Assembly: GCF_002844395.1 (NCBI RefSeq)
Contig: NZ_CP025197.1
Location: 2,046,001 to 2,110,000, forward strand
Length of the DNA stretch: 64,000 bases
DNA from: Acetivibrio saccincola
GTDB taxonomy: Bacteria > Bacillota > Clostridia > Acetivibrionales > Acetivibrionaceae
Direction: 5' to 3'
The translations under genes were made by a program, and so were the position numbers. The notes beneath the pieces were generated by a model. That model was given only the letters and a program-made list of their open reading frames with translations. It was not told the DNA's origin and made no database searches. This document shows positions 45,298-55,044 of the stretch, piece by piece (the first letter of the stretch is position 1; each line of letters begins with the position of its first letter).

Positions 45298-47058
45298 TTA
45301 ATTACCCTCTACCGGAAACCTGGTTATTATTTCTAACAAATATCTTTGTAATATTGTATAGTCTACAGAATTTACAATCCCGTCCCCGTTTAAATCAGCA
45401 GTTTCTTCGGGAACCGGGAACTTGTCAATAATTTCAAGTACATATCTTGACAGCAATGCAGCATCACTTGAGTTTATAATATTGTCGTTATTTAAATCAC
45501 CATAGAAAATCTCCGGCTCACCAGGTGAATCATTTGGCTCTGGCGGTTTAAATCCTGTTATAGGGTATGTCCTAAGATCCGGCAGCTCATCTAAAGTAAT
45601 ACAGTAATCACTTTGATACATTTCCTTTACCCATTCAGGAGGATTGTTTTGTTCGCTCAATATCCACCAATCATACCATGGACAGAAGTAAAGCCAGCCG
45701 GCCTTTTCATCAATAAGATTTTGCACCCTTGGTATTGTATCGTTTTCAGTCATAGCCACCATTTTTTTACCCCCGGTAAGTTTTACCAGGTTGTAAAATG
45801 TTGAAGAAATTGCACTTCCATTAGGAAGACCGTCTTTGGCATTATATTTGTCATACCCTACAATATCCACCACATCATCCCCCGGGTACCAGGCCGCTGA
45901 TGTATCATAATCGTAAGAAGTCCATACCCAGATAAGATTATTTATTTTATATTCATTTGTAAACTTATCATATAAAAGCCTGTAAAGCTCAACACAGGCT
46001 TCAGGTCCTTCCGCACCCCACCAAAACCAGCCTCCTTCCGCTTCATGCAAAGGTCTCCAAAGTATGGGCACTCCTGCGTCCTGAACCTGTTTTAGCTTTT
46101 GTGCCATAAAATCAATATCTGCAAGTAAAGCTTTGTTTTCAGGTGTTCCCGGCTGAAGTGCTTTACTAATACTAAAAGAAGTATATTCAGTATAAAAACT
46201 GCCATCACCTGTTTTCCCAATATCTCCGGGAGAAAACCAGTGCCAGCATACAGTAGGTATGCCACCTTTTTCATTGTACCACTCAATTACACGTTCTGCA
46301 CATCCATCATCCCAACCTAGTCCGCCTGCCCTGTAATTCATAAAATCAAAACCTCTTACGGCAGGCATTTCTCCCGTTAATTCCTTTAGGTAAGTAAATT
46401 CCTTATAGGCTGCTTCATAATTGTGAGAACCGCATAATTCCTGCTGTCCGGCTAAAATATTTTTTCCGTATATATCAACCAAAAAACTCATAAGGGCTTT
46501 GGCTTCATCTGTAGCATTAGGATTTACCAAAGTTTTTTCCACTTTAAGATTTGTTATATTTTCATCTGCAGGCTTAACAATTAAGTACTTAAAGAAGGTA
46601 TATCCCCAATAGCTTTCAAATTCAATATTATTAATTCCTTTATCAAGTCTGACAATACCTGCAGGTATTTCCTTCCATTCAAGAGATCTGGCAAAATTTA
46701 CTTCCCCTTGATTTGTACCATTTATATTGAGGTACTGAACTTTTTTATGGTCAAAGGGCTGGGCATAGCACACAATAATATCATAAAGCCCTGCCTTTTC
46801 CACCTCTACGTTAACAGATACACTTGTTCCTTTTTGCAAAAGAAGAACTCCCGTTCCACTAAGAAAAAAAGGAGAACCTTCATCGCTTTCACCCGAATAA
46901 TCAGTATGAATTTCAGCTCCTTTAAGAACACCGTCTTTAAACAGGTATACAGCTTCTTCTTTCGCCGATGTATTCCCTGCATTGCAAACAGTCGTAAATG
47001 ATAAAAATATTGCCCAAAGCAGCAAAAATGAAATACCCTTTATAAATCTCTTTCTCAT
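45298..47058 (-). CDS. Cellulosomal GH26 mannanase with CBM35 and type I dockerin
   Basis: A 586-residue secreted enzyme expected to cleave beta-1,4-mannan with retention. Order: signal peptide (to ~28, VCNAGNTSA), a CBM35-like module (~35-160: SGTGVLLLQKGTSVSVNVEV, ending IEFESYWGYTFFKYLIVKPA), the GH26 domain (~180-490) with acid/base Glu in WRPLHEAEGGWFWWGAEG and nucleophile Glu in KKMVAMTENDTIP, and a dockerin (~520-584) with GDLNNDNIINSSDAALLSRY and ADLNGDGIVNSVDYTILQRY. The same CBM35-GH26-dockerin order occurs in C. thermocellum Man26A. It lies 83 bp after the GH9-CBM3 gene, separated by a hairpin. Confidence 0.95.
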   Translation of the reverse strand: MRKRFIKGISFLLLWAIFLSFTTVCNAGNTSAKEEAVYLFKDGVLKGAEIHTDYSGESDEGSPFFLSGTGVLLLQKGTSVSVNVEVEKAGLYDIIVCYAQPFDHKKVQYLNINGTNQGEVNFARSLEWKEIPAGIVRLDKGINNIEFESYWGYTFFKYLIVKPADENITNLKVEKTLVNPNATDEAKALMSFLVDIYGKNILAGQQELCGSHNYEAAYKEFTYLKELTGEMPAVRGFDFMNYRAGGLGWDDGCAERVIEWYNEKGGIPTVCWHWFSPGDIGKTGDGSFYTEYTSFSISKALQPGTPENKALLADIDFMAQKLKQVQDAGVPILWRPLHEAEGGWFWWGAEGPEACVELYRLLYDKFTNEYKINNLIWVWTSYDYDTSAAWYPGDDVVDIVGYDKYNAKDGLPNGSAISSTFYNLVKLTGGKKMVAMTENDTIPRVQNLIDEKAGWLYFCPWYDWWILSEQNNPPEWVKEMYQSDYCITLDELPDLRTYPITGFKPPEPNDSPGEPEIFYGDLNNDNIINSSDAALLSRYVLEIIDKFPVPEETADLNGDGIVNSVDYTILQRYLLEIITRFPVEGN

Positions 47059-47091
47059 TAAATTTTCCCCCTCAATCTTTTAACATTTAGA

Positions 47092-47122
47092 AAAATACCC
47101 CCATAGCAAGACCATGGGGATA
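47092..47122 (-). terminator. Hairpin/terminator between the GH9 and GH26 genes
   Basis: CCCCAT 47099-47104 and ATGGGG 47114-47119, extended by flanking TA pairs, with TATTTTTC following on the minus strand. It could end the GH9 mRNA or only partly attenuate read-through into GH26. Confidence 0.75.
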
Positions 47123-47141
47123 TTTTCTAAAAAAATATCAT

Positions 47142-49499
47142 TTATTTTGACTCAACAGGAAACTTATTTATAACTTCTAGTAAATACCTTCCCAGCAACA
47201 TATAATCAGTAGAATTTATATCACCGTCTCCGTTTAAGTCAGCTGCCTCAGCAGGAACCGGGAAACCGTCAACTATTTCAAGCACATATCTTGACAAGAA
47301 TGCAGCATCTATTGAGTCTATAATTCCATCTCCATTTATGTCTCCATATATGAGATCTTTTTTAGGTTCGCCATCACCAGGAGTTGTTCCGTCCGGTTCT
47401 ATTCCTCCTACAAGAACACCATCATCGTAAACACAGATATAATCAGTCTTTTCAGGCACTCCTTCATAGTTGGATTCCTCAATTTTTAAATTCTGATAAC
47501 TCCAGTCATCAGTTGGGTCCCAGCTATTTCCCCAAGCATATGTTCCTAATGCAAACTGGAATTTTTTATGGGAGTTTGCTACTGGAAAACCTTCCCACTT
47601 TATTTCAACATAATAAATATTACCATCATAGTGATGAGGTCCTGTAAACTCAGCTGCATAGTCAGTCTCTGCCGCAGTCTGGTCGTACAGTGTCCTCATT
47701 TCAATATAATTAGGTTCAAGGGATGACATTCCGGTAGCATCAAAGAAATATCTGACTGATACGTTTTTGGACGGTTTTCTAGCAGTTGAACGCACATATA
47801 TGGTAACTTCTGTAGCCTTATATGCCCCGTCCTGTATTATTTCTGTTGCAAACGCTTCCACCCAGTATTTTCCACTTCCGCCATCTTCATCTCCACCACC
47901 TAAATCTTCCTCAGGCGGGAAATCCGGTGTAACCTGCATGGAAGGGTCTCCGAAAAACTCATATAGACCTGCACATGCTCCTACAAATGCAGCATTATAG
48001 TCAATTGTTACTTCGTTGTAAATGTAGTCACATGTCTTGTCTATATGCTCGTCATTAGCACCTGGCCCACCAACCAATGCTCCATATAAAACAAATCTGT
48101 GAGGATCCGGATCTTCACATTTAGATAGCCCGGAAGCTGCCCTGTGGTGAGGGAATTTAACGGAATTTTCGTTGTATCCCACTATGTAGCAAAGTCCCAA
48201 TGGGTTATCTCCCATTAAGTAGTGCATTTGTCCCCTTGCCCACTCACTGTATGTAGATGGCCCGCCATGGTTATGCTTGTCATAAACCAATGCTGCAAAT
48301 TGAGTAGCAGTATTATACCTTGCAGAACCCCACTGGTTTAAAAATGCATAGCCACCCGGTGTTATAATAACACTTCTGCCGGTCATCCAGCCTTCTGCAA
48401 GCTTTGCTATCTGGCTCCAAAAATCTATTTCTTCATAAGGGCTCTTATTTGTAGCTTCCTTATACCTGTCTTCAAGTACCTGTCCGTCTTTGTCATACAA
48501 ATCATTAATCTCTGCTAAAATACATGCTGCACCAACCCATACATCGTTCCAGCAATGTGTCCAGCATGAAGGTGCATAGTAGTCATAATATTTAAAAGCT
48601 TCTTCAAGATAAAAGTCTTCCCCTGTTGCTAAATAAAGCCACGCTGCCGCCCAAACATAGTCATCTTCCCATTTTGATGAAGTATAATATCCCTTAGGTC
48701 CGTCAGTGTTAACTTCCTTATCATGTTCATAAGCAAATTTAAATAAAGCTTTTGCGTACTTAAGATTTTCTTCCGCATACTCAGGGTCTTCATCTTTAAA
48801 AACCATATAGTTTGCAGCAAGTGAAGCCGCAGCTCCGGATATACAGTCGGTGGAAGGCAGTTCCGGAGTAGCAAACCATCCTCTTCTAAACATCTCGTCT
48901 ACCTCAGGTGCATTCCAGTATTTGTGGTCGATATCACCGTCTCCAACCTGATAACAATGAGCTATAACGTCCCCGTTTTCATCTAAGAATGTAACCTTCA
49001 TGTAGTAGTCATGGAAATATCTTAAAATGGTTTTCATATGTTCATCTTGTCCTGTAGCTTCAAATGCATCCCTAAACTCATAAAATCCCCATGCCAGTGT
49101 TGCTGAAGAATATACCTGAGGCATTCCAAATTTAACGTGGTCACCTGCGTCATGGAATCCTCCTGCAACGTCAACTGTACCATCCCCGTCCGGGTCAAGT
49201 ATGTGTCTGTACTTTTCTATAAAGCTTTCTGACATATTTGTGTTTATGGAATCTAGAGGAAGTTCTGCATCGTACACGTGACAGTTGCTTCTCCAATTAT
49301 ACAAACTGTTTTCATCAACGCCTGTCCCGCACATGTTTGCATCGTACATAAACATGGAATACTGAAGTGCTTTTGCATAGTTAAACTCTAACTCTGCACT
49401 GACATTTGCAGTGTTTCCAAAAGGAACAACTACAGTTGCAAGAACTATAAAAACTATAATCCAGGCACTTGTTTTGTTAGAAAATTTTTTCCTTATCAT
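47142..49499 (-). CDS. Cellulosomal GH9 cellulase with CBM3 and type I dockerin
   Basis: A 785-residue secreted cellulase. Signal peptide ends at about VSA (36). The GH9 domain (~38-520) shows FNYAKALQYSMFMYDANMCG, the catalytic base in AGGFHDAGDHVKFGMPQVYS, KFPHHRAASGLSKC, and the acid in YNEVTIDYNAAFVGACAG. A CBM3 module (about 550-700: YWVEAFATEIIQDGAYKATE to GTYAWGNSWDPTDDWSYQNL) follows, of the kind fused to processive GH9 endoglucanases (3c-like). The dockerin (~720-783) has GDINGDGIIDSIDAAFLSRY and ADLNGDGDINSTDYMLLGRY. Between signal and GH9 core lies an insertion with MSESFIEKYRHILDPDGDGT, atypical for the family. It leads a two-gene cluster with GH26. Confidence 0.95.
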   Translation of the reverse strand: MIRKKFSNKTSAWIIVFIVLATVVVPFGNTANVSAELEFNYAKALQYSMFMYDANMCGTGVDENSLYNWRSNCHVYDAELPLDSINTNMSESFIEKYRHILDPDGDGTVDVAGGFHDAGDHVKFGMPQVYSSATLAWGFYEFRDAFEATGQDEHMKTILRYFHDYYMKVTFLDENGDVIAHCYQVGDGDIDHKYWNAPEVDEMFRRGWFATPELPSTDCISGAAASLAANYMVFKDEDPEYAEENLKYAKALFKFAYEHDKEVNTDGPKGYYTSSKWEDDYVWAAAWLYLATGEDFYLEEAFKYYDYYAPSCWTHCWNDVWVGAACILAEINDLYDKDGQVLEDRYKEATNKSPYEEIDFWSQIAKLAEGWMTGRSVIITPGGYAFLNQWGSARYNTATQFAALVYDKHNHGGPSTYSEWARGQMHYLMGDNPLGLCYIVGYNENSVKFPHHRAASGLSKCEDPDPHRFVLYGALVGGPGANDEHIDKTCDYIYNEVTIDYNAAFVGACAGLYEFFGDPSMQVTPDFPPEEDLGGGDEDGGSGKYWVEAFATEIIQDGAYKATEVTIYVRSTARKPSKNVSVRYFFDATGMSSLEPNYIEMRTLYDQTAAETDYAAEFTGPHHYDGNIYYVEIKWEGFPVANSHKKFQFALGTYAWGNSWDPTDDWSYQNLKIEESNYEGVPEKTDYICVYDDGVLVGGIEPDGTTPGDGEPKKDLIYGDINGDGIIDSIDAAFLSRYVLEIVDGFPVPAEAADLNGDGDINSTDYMLLGRYLLEVINKFPVESK

Positions 49500-49985
49500 T
49501 GTATCTCTCCTTTTCCAAAATATTATCAGCTAAAAAGCTGTATTGTTAACTTGTTAAAATTTAAGAAAAACTTATCTTTGCATATTAAAGTAAAAACCAT
49601 TGCTTAAAACTGCCATTCTACTTTAAATATGCTTTTAAATCATAAAATCATCCCCTTTAATTAAAAATTATATAATATAATTATTTCCATTGCATACTTT
49701 ACAAAATGTAATTACTACATCTTAAAAGTAAAGCAATAAAAATTTATTTTTAAATAATTTAAATAAAAAGATGGAATTAAACTTCATATATAGAATGTAG
49801 AATTGCAATATAGATTTCTTGATTTTCGCATTGTCTTAAAAATTATTATATATATTTTGCGTAAAAAGAATTATACCATTATTTTTGCTACTCTATTTAC
49901 TTTTTTAAATTCTAACCTTATATATTTATATTACTACATTTTTATTCATCTTACAATTATTTAATTAGCATAAATAATATAAAAA
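49500..49985. other. Leader and promoter region of the GH9-CBM3 gene
   Basis: No ORF. An inverted repeat GCATATTAAAGTA 49580-49592 with 49619-49632 (one bulged base) lies 80-130 bp upstream of the GH9 start and may form a leader hairpin or operator. The remainder is AT-rich without a firm promoter. Confidence 0.45.
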
Positions 49986-50024
49986 AACCCCCAAAAGTTC
50001 TACTTTTACATAGTGCTTTGGGGT
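49986..50024 (-). terminator. Terminator of the GntR-ABC operon
   Basis: On the minus strand ACCCCAAAG (about 50016-50024) pairs with the CTTTTGGGGGT arm at 49988-49998, with one bulge, followed by TTTTTTTAT. It lies 40 bp after the permease stop. Confidence 0.82.
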
Positions 50025-50064
50025 AAATGTAAAATTAATAAATACTGAAATATTCTATTATTAA

Positions 50065-50871
50065 TTACTCTAGATTTAATTTTTTCTTTAATAAAAAGTT
50101 TATCAATACAAACTGACCGGCAACTAATATTATAGGATATATAGATGCTTTCAGGACAATAATATTAGTTTTCCAATGCATTGATGTTGAATAATCAAAA
50201 AGATATTCAAAAAACTCATGACAAATTGGTATATAACGAAGCATCAAGATTAGAGCAGCTAAAATAAGGGAATTTATCAAATATACAACACAATACATCC
50301 CTAATGATGCTATAAGTTTATGCCTGCTAAACTGATGCCCAAGGGCAATAGCAGAATAAAACATAAGTATATTTGAACTGATACCTAAAATAAAGAATAA
50401 TGGCAATGAAATAAATCCTGCTATTCCAAAAGTATAGTTTATATAATTGCTAATTTCAATTAAACCCTCAGATACACCTTCTACTCCGCTTATAATTATA
50501 ATGGAAATTATCGTCACCAAACCACTTGATATAGTCCAAAAAACCGCTAATATAAGTTTGCTTAAAATGTTTTGCCATGTTTTAACCGGCAGGGTAAACA
50601 TAAGATATCCTTCATCGCCCAATAAATTTTTATAAAACCTTTGAATCATAATAACTAAAGTCATTGCAGAAATTCCAATAATTAACACAACATATCCAAC
50701 CATACTGATAGTACTTAATAATGTTTTGATATTTATCCCAATTGACTTTTGAACAATTTCCACAGTGTTAACAACTCTATTTATAAGTGTAAATACAATT
50801 AACGCAATATACAGAGGAATAAATAATCTGGCAGTTGCTTTAAACTCATATTTTAAAAGTTTTGCTAACAT
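50065..50871 (-). CDS. ABC-2 type membrane permease
   Basis: A 268-residue protein with about six membrane helices (for example PLYIALIVFTLINRVVNTVE, SMVGYVVLIIGISAMTLVIM, YTFGIAGFISLPLFFILGIS). The segment MIQRFYKNLLGDEGYLMFTL, then PVKTWQNILSKLILA, is the common pattern of YtrC/D-like and bacitracin-type ABC-2 permeases. It overlaps the end of the ATPase gene by 7 bp. Its substrate is unknown; antibiotic-linked or envelope-stress export is typical of such operons. Confidence 0.88.
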   Translation of the reverse strand: MLAKLLKYEFKATARLFIPLYIALIVFTLINRVVNTVEIVQKSIGINIKTLLSTISMVGYVVLIIGISAMTLVIMIQRFYKNLLGDEGYLMFTLPVKTWQNILSKLILAVFWTISSGLVTIISIIIISGVEGVSEGLIEISNYINYTFGIAGFISLPLFFILGISSNILMFYSAIALGHQFSRHKLIASLGMYCVVYLINSLILAALILMLRYIPICHEFFEYLFDYSTSMHWKTNIIVLKASIYPIILVAGQFVLINFLLKKKLNLE

Positions 50872-51564
50872 TTAAACACCTCCCTGAATAATGAGTCTAC
50901 AGACATTTTATACTCTTCCCGTATCTCATCAACTGTTTTGGTAAGAATCACTTCACCATTTTTTGTAAAAATAATATAATCCAGAATTTTCTCTATATCT
51001 GAAATAAGATGGGTTGATATTATAATTGTTGCCTCTTCACTGTAGTTACTAAGTATGGTGTCTAAAATATAATCCCTGGCTGCAGGATCAACTCCCCCTA
51101 TAGGCTCATCTAACATGTAAAGTTGTGCTTCACGGCTCATAACTAGTATAAGCTGAACTTTTTCCTTTGTTCCTTTAGACATTGTTTTTAATTTGTCATT
51201 AGCATCTATATCAAGCCTTTTTAACATATCATAAGCTTTTTCTTTTTTAAAATCCTGATAAAAATCACTAAAAAAATCTATAATATCTCTAACTTTCATC
51301 CAATCATTTAAATAAGTCCTTTCCGGAAGATATGAAATAATTTTTTTTGCTTTCTATTCCAGGTTTATTTCCGGCAATATATATTTCTCCGCTTGTGGGT
51401 GTCAAAAGCTCATTGCAAATTTTAATAAAAGTAGTTTTTCCACTTGCATTAGGTCCTAAAAGACCGACTATTTTTCCCTTGGGAATACTAATACTGACAT
51501 TATTTAAAGCTGTTTTAGCTCCAAATTTCTTAGTTAAATTTTTGCACTCTAAAATATTGCTCAT
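50865..51564 (-). pseudogene. ABC transporter ATP-binding subunit, interrupted by a frameshift at an A8 tract
   Basis: The N-terminal part (51564 to 51304) has Walker A in GLLGPNASGKTTFIKICNEL. It then runs out of frame and stops. The C-terminal part (open from 51299) has the signature-like MSKGTKEKVQLILVMS, Walker B with QLYMLDEPIGGVDPAARDYI, and switch His in IIISTHLISDI. The break is at eight As on the minus strand (51341-51348). With seven As the frame runs on as IISYLPERTYLNDWMKVRD, the normal Q-loop region of this family, giving ~232 residues. Possible causes: a mutation, transcriptional slippage restoring frame, phase variation, or a sequencing error. The start overlaps the GntR gene by 4 bp. 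Confidence 0.88.
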
Positions 51565-51932
51565 TTTTTCATCTCCTCTGCCATTTTTAATAAACTGGAA
51601 ATAACGTCCTTACTATCAAAACCCAATTCTGCCATCTTGTTTAAAAAATCTTTAATATGCTCTTTAGCAAGTCTGTTTTTAACCTGTTCAATCATTTTCC
51701 TATCCTCCGTTACAAATTTTCCACTAGTACGGTTGGTATACACCAAACCATCTTCTTCAAGCTTTGCAAGAGCTCTTTGCATGGTATTGGGATTTACCCC
51801 GGCTTCTTTTGCAAAATCCCGGACTGATGGAAGTTTCGAACCTGCAGGGTATACTCCGGAACAAATCATTAATTCAATTTGTTCCACCAACTGTGTATAA
51901 ATGGGCCGGTCTGATTTAAGGTCCCAAGCCAT
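51561..51932 (-). CDS. GntR-family regulator, YtrA subfamily
   Basis: A 123-residue protein: an N-terminal winged helix (DRPIYTQLVEQIELMICSGV, then KLPSVRDFAKEAGVNPNTMQ and LEEDGLVYTNRTSGKFV) and a short (~50-residue) helical dimerisation tail instead of an effector domain. This is the YtrA layout, whose members repress their own ABC-transporter operons. Here it heads GntR-ATPase-permease, overlapping the ATPase by ATGA. A 42-bp palindrome immediately upstream is the likely operator. Confidence 0.93.
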   Translation of the reverse strand: MAWDLKSDRPIYTQLVEQIELMICSGVYPAGSKLPSVRDFAKEAGVNPNTMQRALAKLEEDGLVYTNRTSGKFVTEDRKMIEQVKNRLAKEHIKDFLNKMAELGFDSKDVISSLLKMAEEMKK

Positions 51933-51941
51933 TTCATCACT

Positions 51942-51983
51942 CCTTGTATTATTGTATTAAGCGCTTAATGCAATAATACAAGG
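51942..51983. promoter_or_regulatory. 42-bp near-perfect palindrome, likely operator of the YtrA-type regulator
   Basis: The segment begins CCTTGTATTATTG, has the centre TTAAGCGCTTAA and ends CAATAATACAAGG. The two halves match in all but one position. It lies just ahead of the ribosome site of the GntR gene, where a YtrA-type dimer or tetramer would block transcription. The half-site GTATTA...TAATAC occurs twice. Confidence 0.8.
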
Positions 51984-52348
51984 AAAAATTATTTTTGTCA
52001 ATATTCTTATTGTTGTTTTTTAATATTAATTAATAAAAATTTTACTTACAGAAGATTATATATAAAATATTTTATGTAAAGAAGGATTTTTAATCTTTTA
52101 AGTAGAATAGTAAGATAAAGTATAATTTTTATTTTAAAGTATAAACTTATATCATATTATTTATGCTTTAGATCAGTTTTAAATACAATCACCATGTTTA
52201 TTTCAGATTTTTTTAAATGACTTAGATTCAAATCAAATAATTTTGTTTAGCAGTACACAGTAGCATTTCTTGTATATACAATTTAATATTTACTACGATA
52301 AATTTTTACTACAATTTGCAACAGTCACAGAAAGGATGGATTAATAAT
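51984..52348. other. Divergent spacer upstream of the chemoreceptor gene
   Basis: AT-rich, no ORF. It holds the promoters of the GntR operon and of the methyl-accepting protein gene, none identifiable with confidence. Confidence 0.4.
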
Positions 52349-53980
52349 ATGATGCTTTCTAATTTTAAAAAAATATTATCCAGATTCAGATTTAATAACT
52401 TTATTAACTTTAAAAAACTTTCTAATTCTTTTATTGTACCAACTACTATTTTAGTTTTTATTGCATTGTCAACTTTTACAATTATCACTTCTTTAATGGA
52501 ACAATCCAAACAAAAACAGGCTTTAGAACAAACAATAAATAATATACTAAAACTTGCTGAATATTCAGCAGTGGATCCATTATGGAATTATAATATGTCC
52601 GGTATAGAATATCTTGGTGATGCATTAATGGAAATTCCTGAAATTGCAGCTGTAAGTATTAACAATGAAAATGGAGTTGAAATATACGGAAAAGAAAAAG
52701 AAGGACCTGCATTTCAAAATTCTTCTTTTCTGACAACAAAAACAAGTGATGTAATAAAAGATGAAACAAAACTTGGTGAAATTCAATTGGCATTTACATC
52801 TTATTACACAAACAAGGCTCTTATAAATAAAATCATTGGCAATACAATACTTTCCTTAGGCGTTATATTAATTATTTTTATTGTTATTACTTTAATTTCA
52901 AAATCCATTTCTAAAAACATTGACAAAATAATAAAAGTTATGAGGGAAGTTGAACAAGGCAATCTCAGCAAGACAGTAAATATAACCAGTAAAAATGAAA
53001 TTGGTGTTCTATGCAGGCAGCTTAATACAATGATACAGTCTTTGGCAAAACTAATTACTGAGTCTATTAACACATCAAGAGAACTTTTTTCGGCATCAGA
53101 GAATTTATTGGATGTATCAAATAAATATTATGAAATTATCGGCTCCACTTCAAGTGCCGTTGGCAATATAGCTCAGGGGGCAGTAGACCAGGCAGAACAA
53201 GTCAACAACGGTGCAATTAAGGTGAAAGAACTTTCAGATTGTATTGAGCGTGTGTTTAATTCTTCAAACCTATTAGCTGAAGAAATAGCAGCAACAGAAA
53301 ATTATAAAGAAAGCAGTACTAATATTATTTCCGATTTACTTAACAAAACACATAGAAGCAGTATTGCCTTAGAAAATATATATAAAGCCATAATTGAATC
53401 AAACAAAGGTATCGAAAAAATAAATCTTGTCACACAAGTAATTTCTGATATATCTACACAGACTAATCTTTTGTCATTAAATGCTGCTATAGAAGCTGCC
53501 AGAGCAGGTGAGGCAGGAAAAGGATTTGCGGTTGTAGCCGATGAAATAAGAAAATTAGCTGATCAATCTTCAAAATCAGTTAAAGAAATCAATTTAATAG
53601 TAGCAGATATTTTGAAAAAATCCGAAAATACCGTAGAAATTGTTAAAGATATTGAGAGTATCACAAAATACCAATCTGAATCAGTCATTCACACAGAAGA
53701 AATATTTAATAAAATATCCGATGCAATTGTGAAAATAAAACTACAGATTAATGAGCTGTTTGATCTGTGTCAAAATATGGATTCTAAAAGGGAGGAAATT
53801 ACCAGTATGATTGAAGACTTATCTGCAATATCTGAAGAAACTGCTGCAACCTCCGAGGAAGTTGCAGCGGATACTGAAACACAATTAGAAATGATGTCAA
53901 AAATCCGGGATGCAAGCCGGGAACTTGCTACAACAGCCAAAAACTTAAACGAATTAACCAGCCAATATATTCTCAGCTAA
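52349..53980 (+). CDS. Methyl-accepting chemotaxis protein
   Basis: A ~543-residue transmembrane receptor. Order: TM1 (about 28-48, [20 protein letters not shown]), an outside domain of only ~105 residues ([20 protein letters not shown]), TM2 (~160-183, [20 protein letters not shown]), a HAMP domain ([20 protein letters not shown]) and the signalling domain with the hairpin [20 protein letters not shown] followed by [20 protein letters not shown]. The open frame begins with TTG at 52316; the ATG at 52349 follows AAAGGA and gives a normal N terminus. It is directly upstream of a solute-binding lipoprotein gene. Confidence 0.92.
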   Translation: MMLSNFKKILSRFRFNNFINFKKLSNSFIVPTTILVFIALSTFTIITSLMEQSKQKQALEQTINNILKLAEYSAVDPLWNYNMSGIEYLGDALMEIPEIAAVSINNENGVEIYGKEKEGPAFQNSSFLTTKTSDVIKDETKLGEIQLAFTSYYTNKALINKIIGNTILSLGVILIIFIVITLISKSISKNIDKIIKVMREVEQGNLSKTVNITSKNEIGVLCRQLNTMIQSLAKLITESINTSRELFSASENLLDVSNKYYEIIGSTSSAVGNIAQGAVDQAEQVNNGAIKVKELSDCIERVFNSSNLLAEEIAATENYKESSTNIISDLLNKTHRSSIALENIYKAIIESNKGIEKINLVTQVISDISTQTNLLSLNAAIEAARAGEAGKGFAVVADEIRKLADQSSKSVKEINLIVADILKKSENTVEIVKDIESITKYQSESVIHTEEIFNKISDAIVKIKLQINELFDLCQNMDSKREEITSMIEDLSAISEETAATSEEVAADTETQLEMMSKIRDASRELATTAKNLNELTSQYILS

Positions 53981-54066
53981 AACAGAAAATACGTCGCAAA
54001 AGGAGGAGTATATTTAAATAAATAATAACAAGGATGTATTAAAACCATTTAAGGAGGAAACCCAAT

Positions 54067-54957
54067 ATGAAAATGAAATCTTATTTTAAAATGCTTTCTT
54101 TATTACAGGTATTACTCTTATTATTTCTCTTGATATCCGGCTGTACACGGGAAGTTGATTCTAGTAGCGGAGGAAATAATAAAGTCGATGTTCCTGAGGC
54201 AACAAAAGCATCTGTAGAAGAATCTGATGCATCTGAAGATTCTGGAGCACCTGAAGAATCTGAGACATCTGAAACCGGCACAGTAAATGGTACAAACATA
54301 TCAGTTTCCCTTCCTGTTATTCCACCGCTTATTACCGAGGAAAAAACAGGAGCTATAGTTGAACTGGTTAAAGCCATGGCGGATGAATATGATGACGGCG
54401 AAATAACTTTAGACGTTTTTCCAATGGCACGTTCAATAGAGAACGTTATAAGCGGAAGTGCAGACTGTCATTGTCCTTATATAAAAAATCATAATATTAC
54501 TGACAGCGATAATATGTTCTATTATACCACCGAACCCTTTGGAATGGTTATTTTTGTGCTTTATACAAATAAAAATGTGAAAGGTCTTACACCTGAAAAT
54601 GTATTAGACGAGAGATTTAAAGTTGAAATTCAACCAGGTCACAAAGAGTATCTTGGGGATTTACCTGAATCACCTCCTGAAGCAGGCTTGCAAAAAGTTA
54701 ACTCCGGCCGTATAGACGGATACATAGCTACCATGAGCATGTGTGACCAATTAATTAAGACATTAGATCTAAAGAATATAAAGAGGCAAAAATTTGATTC
54801 TTTTGACACTGCTATAATCTTTAAAAAGAACGATGAAGGAAGACAGAAACGTGACATAATGAACACATTAATCAAAAAAATAAAAGACAGCGGTGCCTAT
54901 GATGAGATTATGGGTGAAATAAACAGTAAAGAAGTCTTTATTCCGGATGAGGAATAA
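54067..54957 (+). CDS. Solute-binding lipoprotein, family 3 (amino-acid-binding type)
   Basis: A 296-residue lipoprotein: lipobox LLISGC (Cys ~25), a Ser/Glu/Ala-rich spacer (~35-75), then a family 3 binding-protein fold (PVIPPLITEEKTGAIVELVK, DVFPMARSIENVISGSADCH, INSKEVF end). No ABC permease or ATPase is near. It lies 86 bp after the chemoreceptor on the same strand, with GGAGG before the ATG. A ligand-presenting role for that receptor is inferred from this pairing. Confidence 0.88.
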   Translation: MKMKSYFKMLSLLQVLLLLFLLISGCTREVDSSSGGNNKVDVPEATKASVEESDASEDSGAPEESETSETGTVNGTNISVSLPVIPPLITEEKTGAIVELVKAMADEYDDGEITLDVFPMARSIENVISGSADCHCPYIKNHNITDSDNMFYYTTEPFGMVIFVLYTNKNVKGLTPENVLDERFKVEIQPGHKEYLGDLPESPPEAGLQKVNSGRIDGYIATMSMCDQLIKTLDLKNIKRQKFDSFDTAIIFKKNDEGRQKRDIMNTLIKKIKDSGAYDEIMGEINSKEVFIPDEE

Positions 54958-54991
54958 TATGCTATAAATTTTATGGTTTTTGTATAAAAAA

Positions 54992-55021
54992 AGGGAGTGT
55001 CTATGATACAAGACATTCCCT
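54992..55021. terminator. Bidirectional terminator between binding protein and subtilase remnant
   Basis: AGGGAGTGTCT (54992-55002) pairs with AGACATTCCCT (55011-55021), with one G-U on the + strand. T-rich sequence follows in both directions, stronger on the minus strand. Confidence 0.85.
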
Positions 55022-55044
55022 CTTTGCATTTTATTTGGTCAGCA

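Noticed and set aside
50865-51299. A separate short ABC ATPase beginning MKVRDIIDFF
   Set aside because: It lacks Walker A and begins exactly where the upstream half goes out of frame at the A8 tract, so both are pieces of one gene.
53997-54060. Extra ribosome site (AAAGGAGGAG) between chemoreceptor and binding protein, suggesting a small gene
   Set aside because: The nearest start codons run into stops within a few codons (ATG TAT TAA), so no peptide gene is supported.
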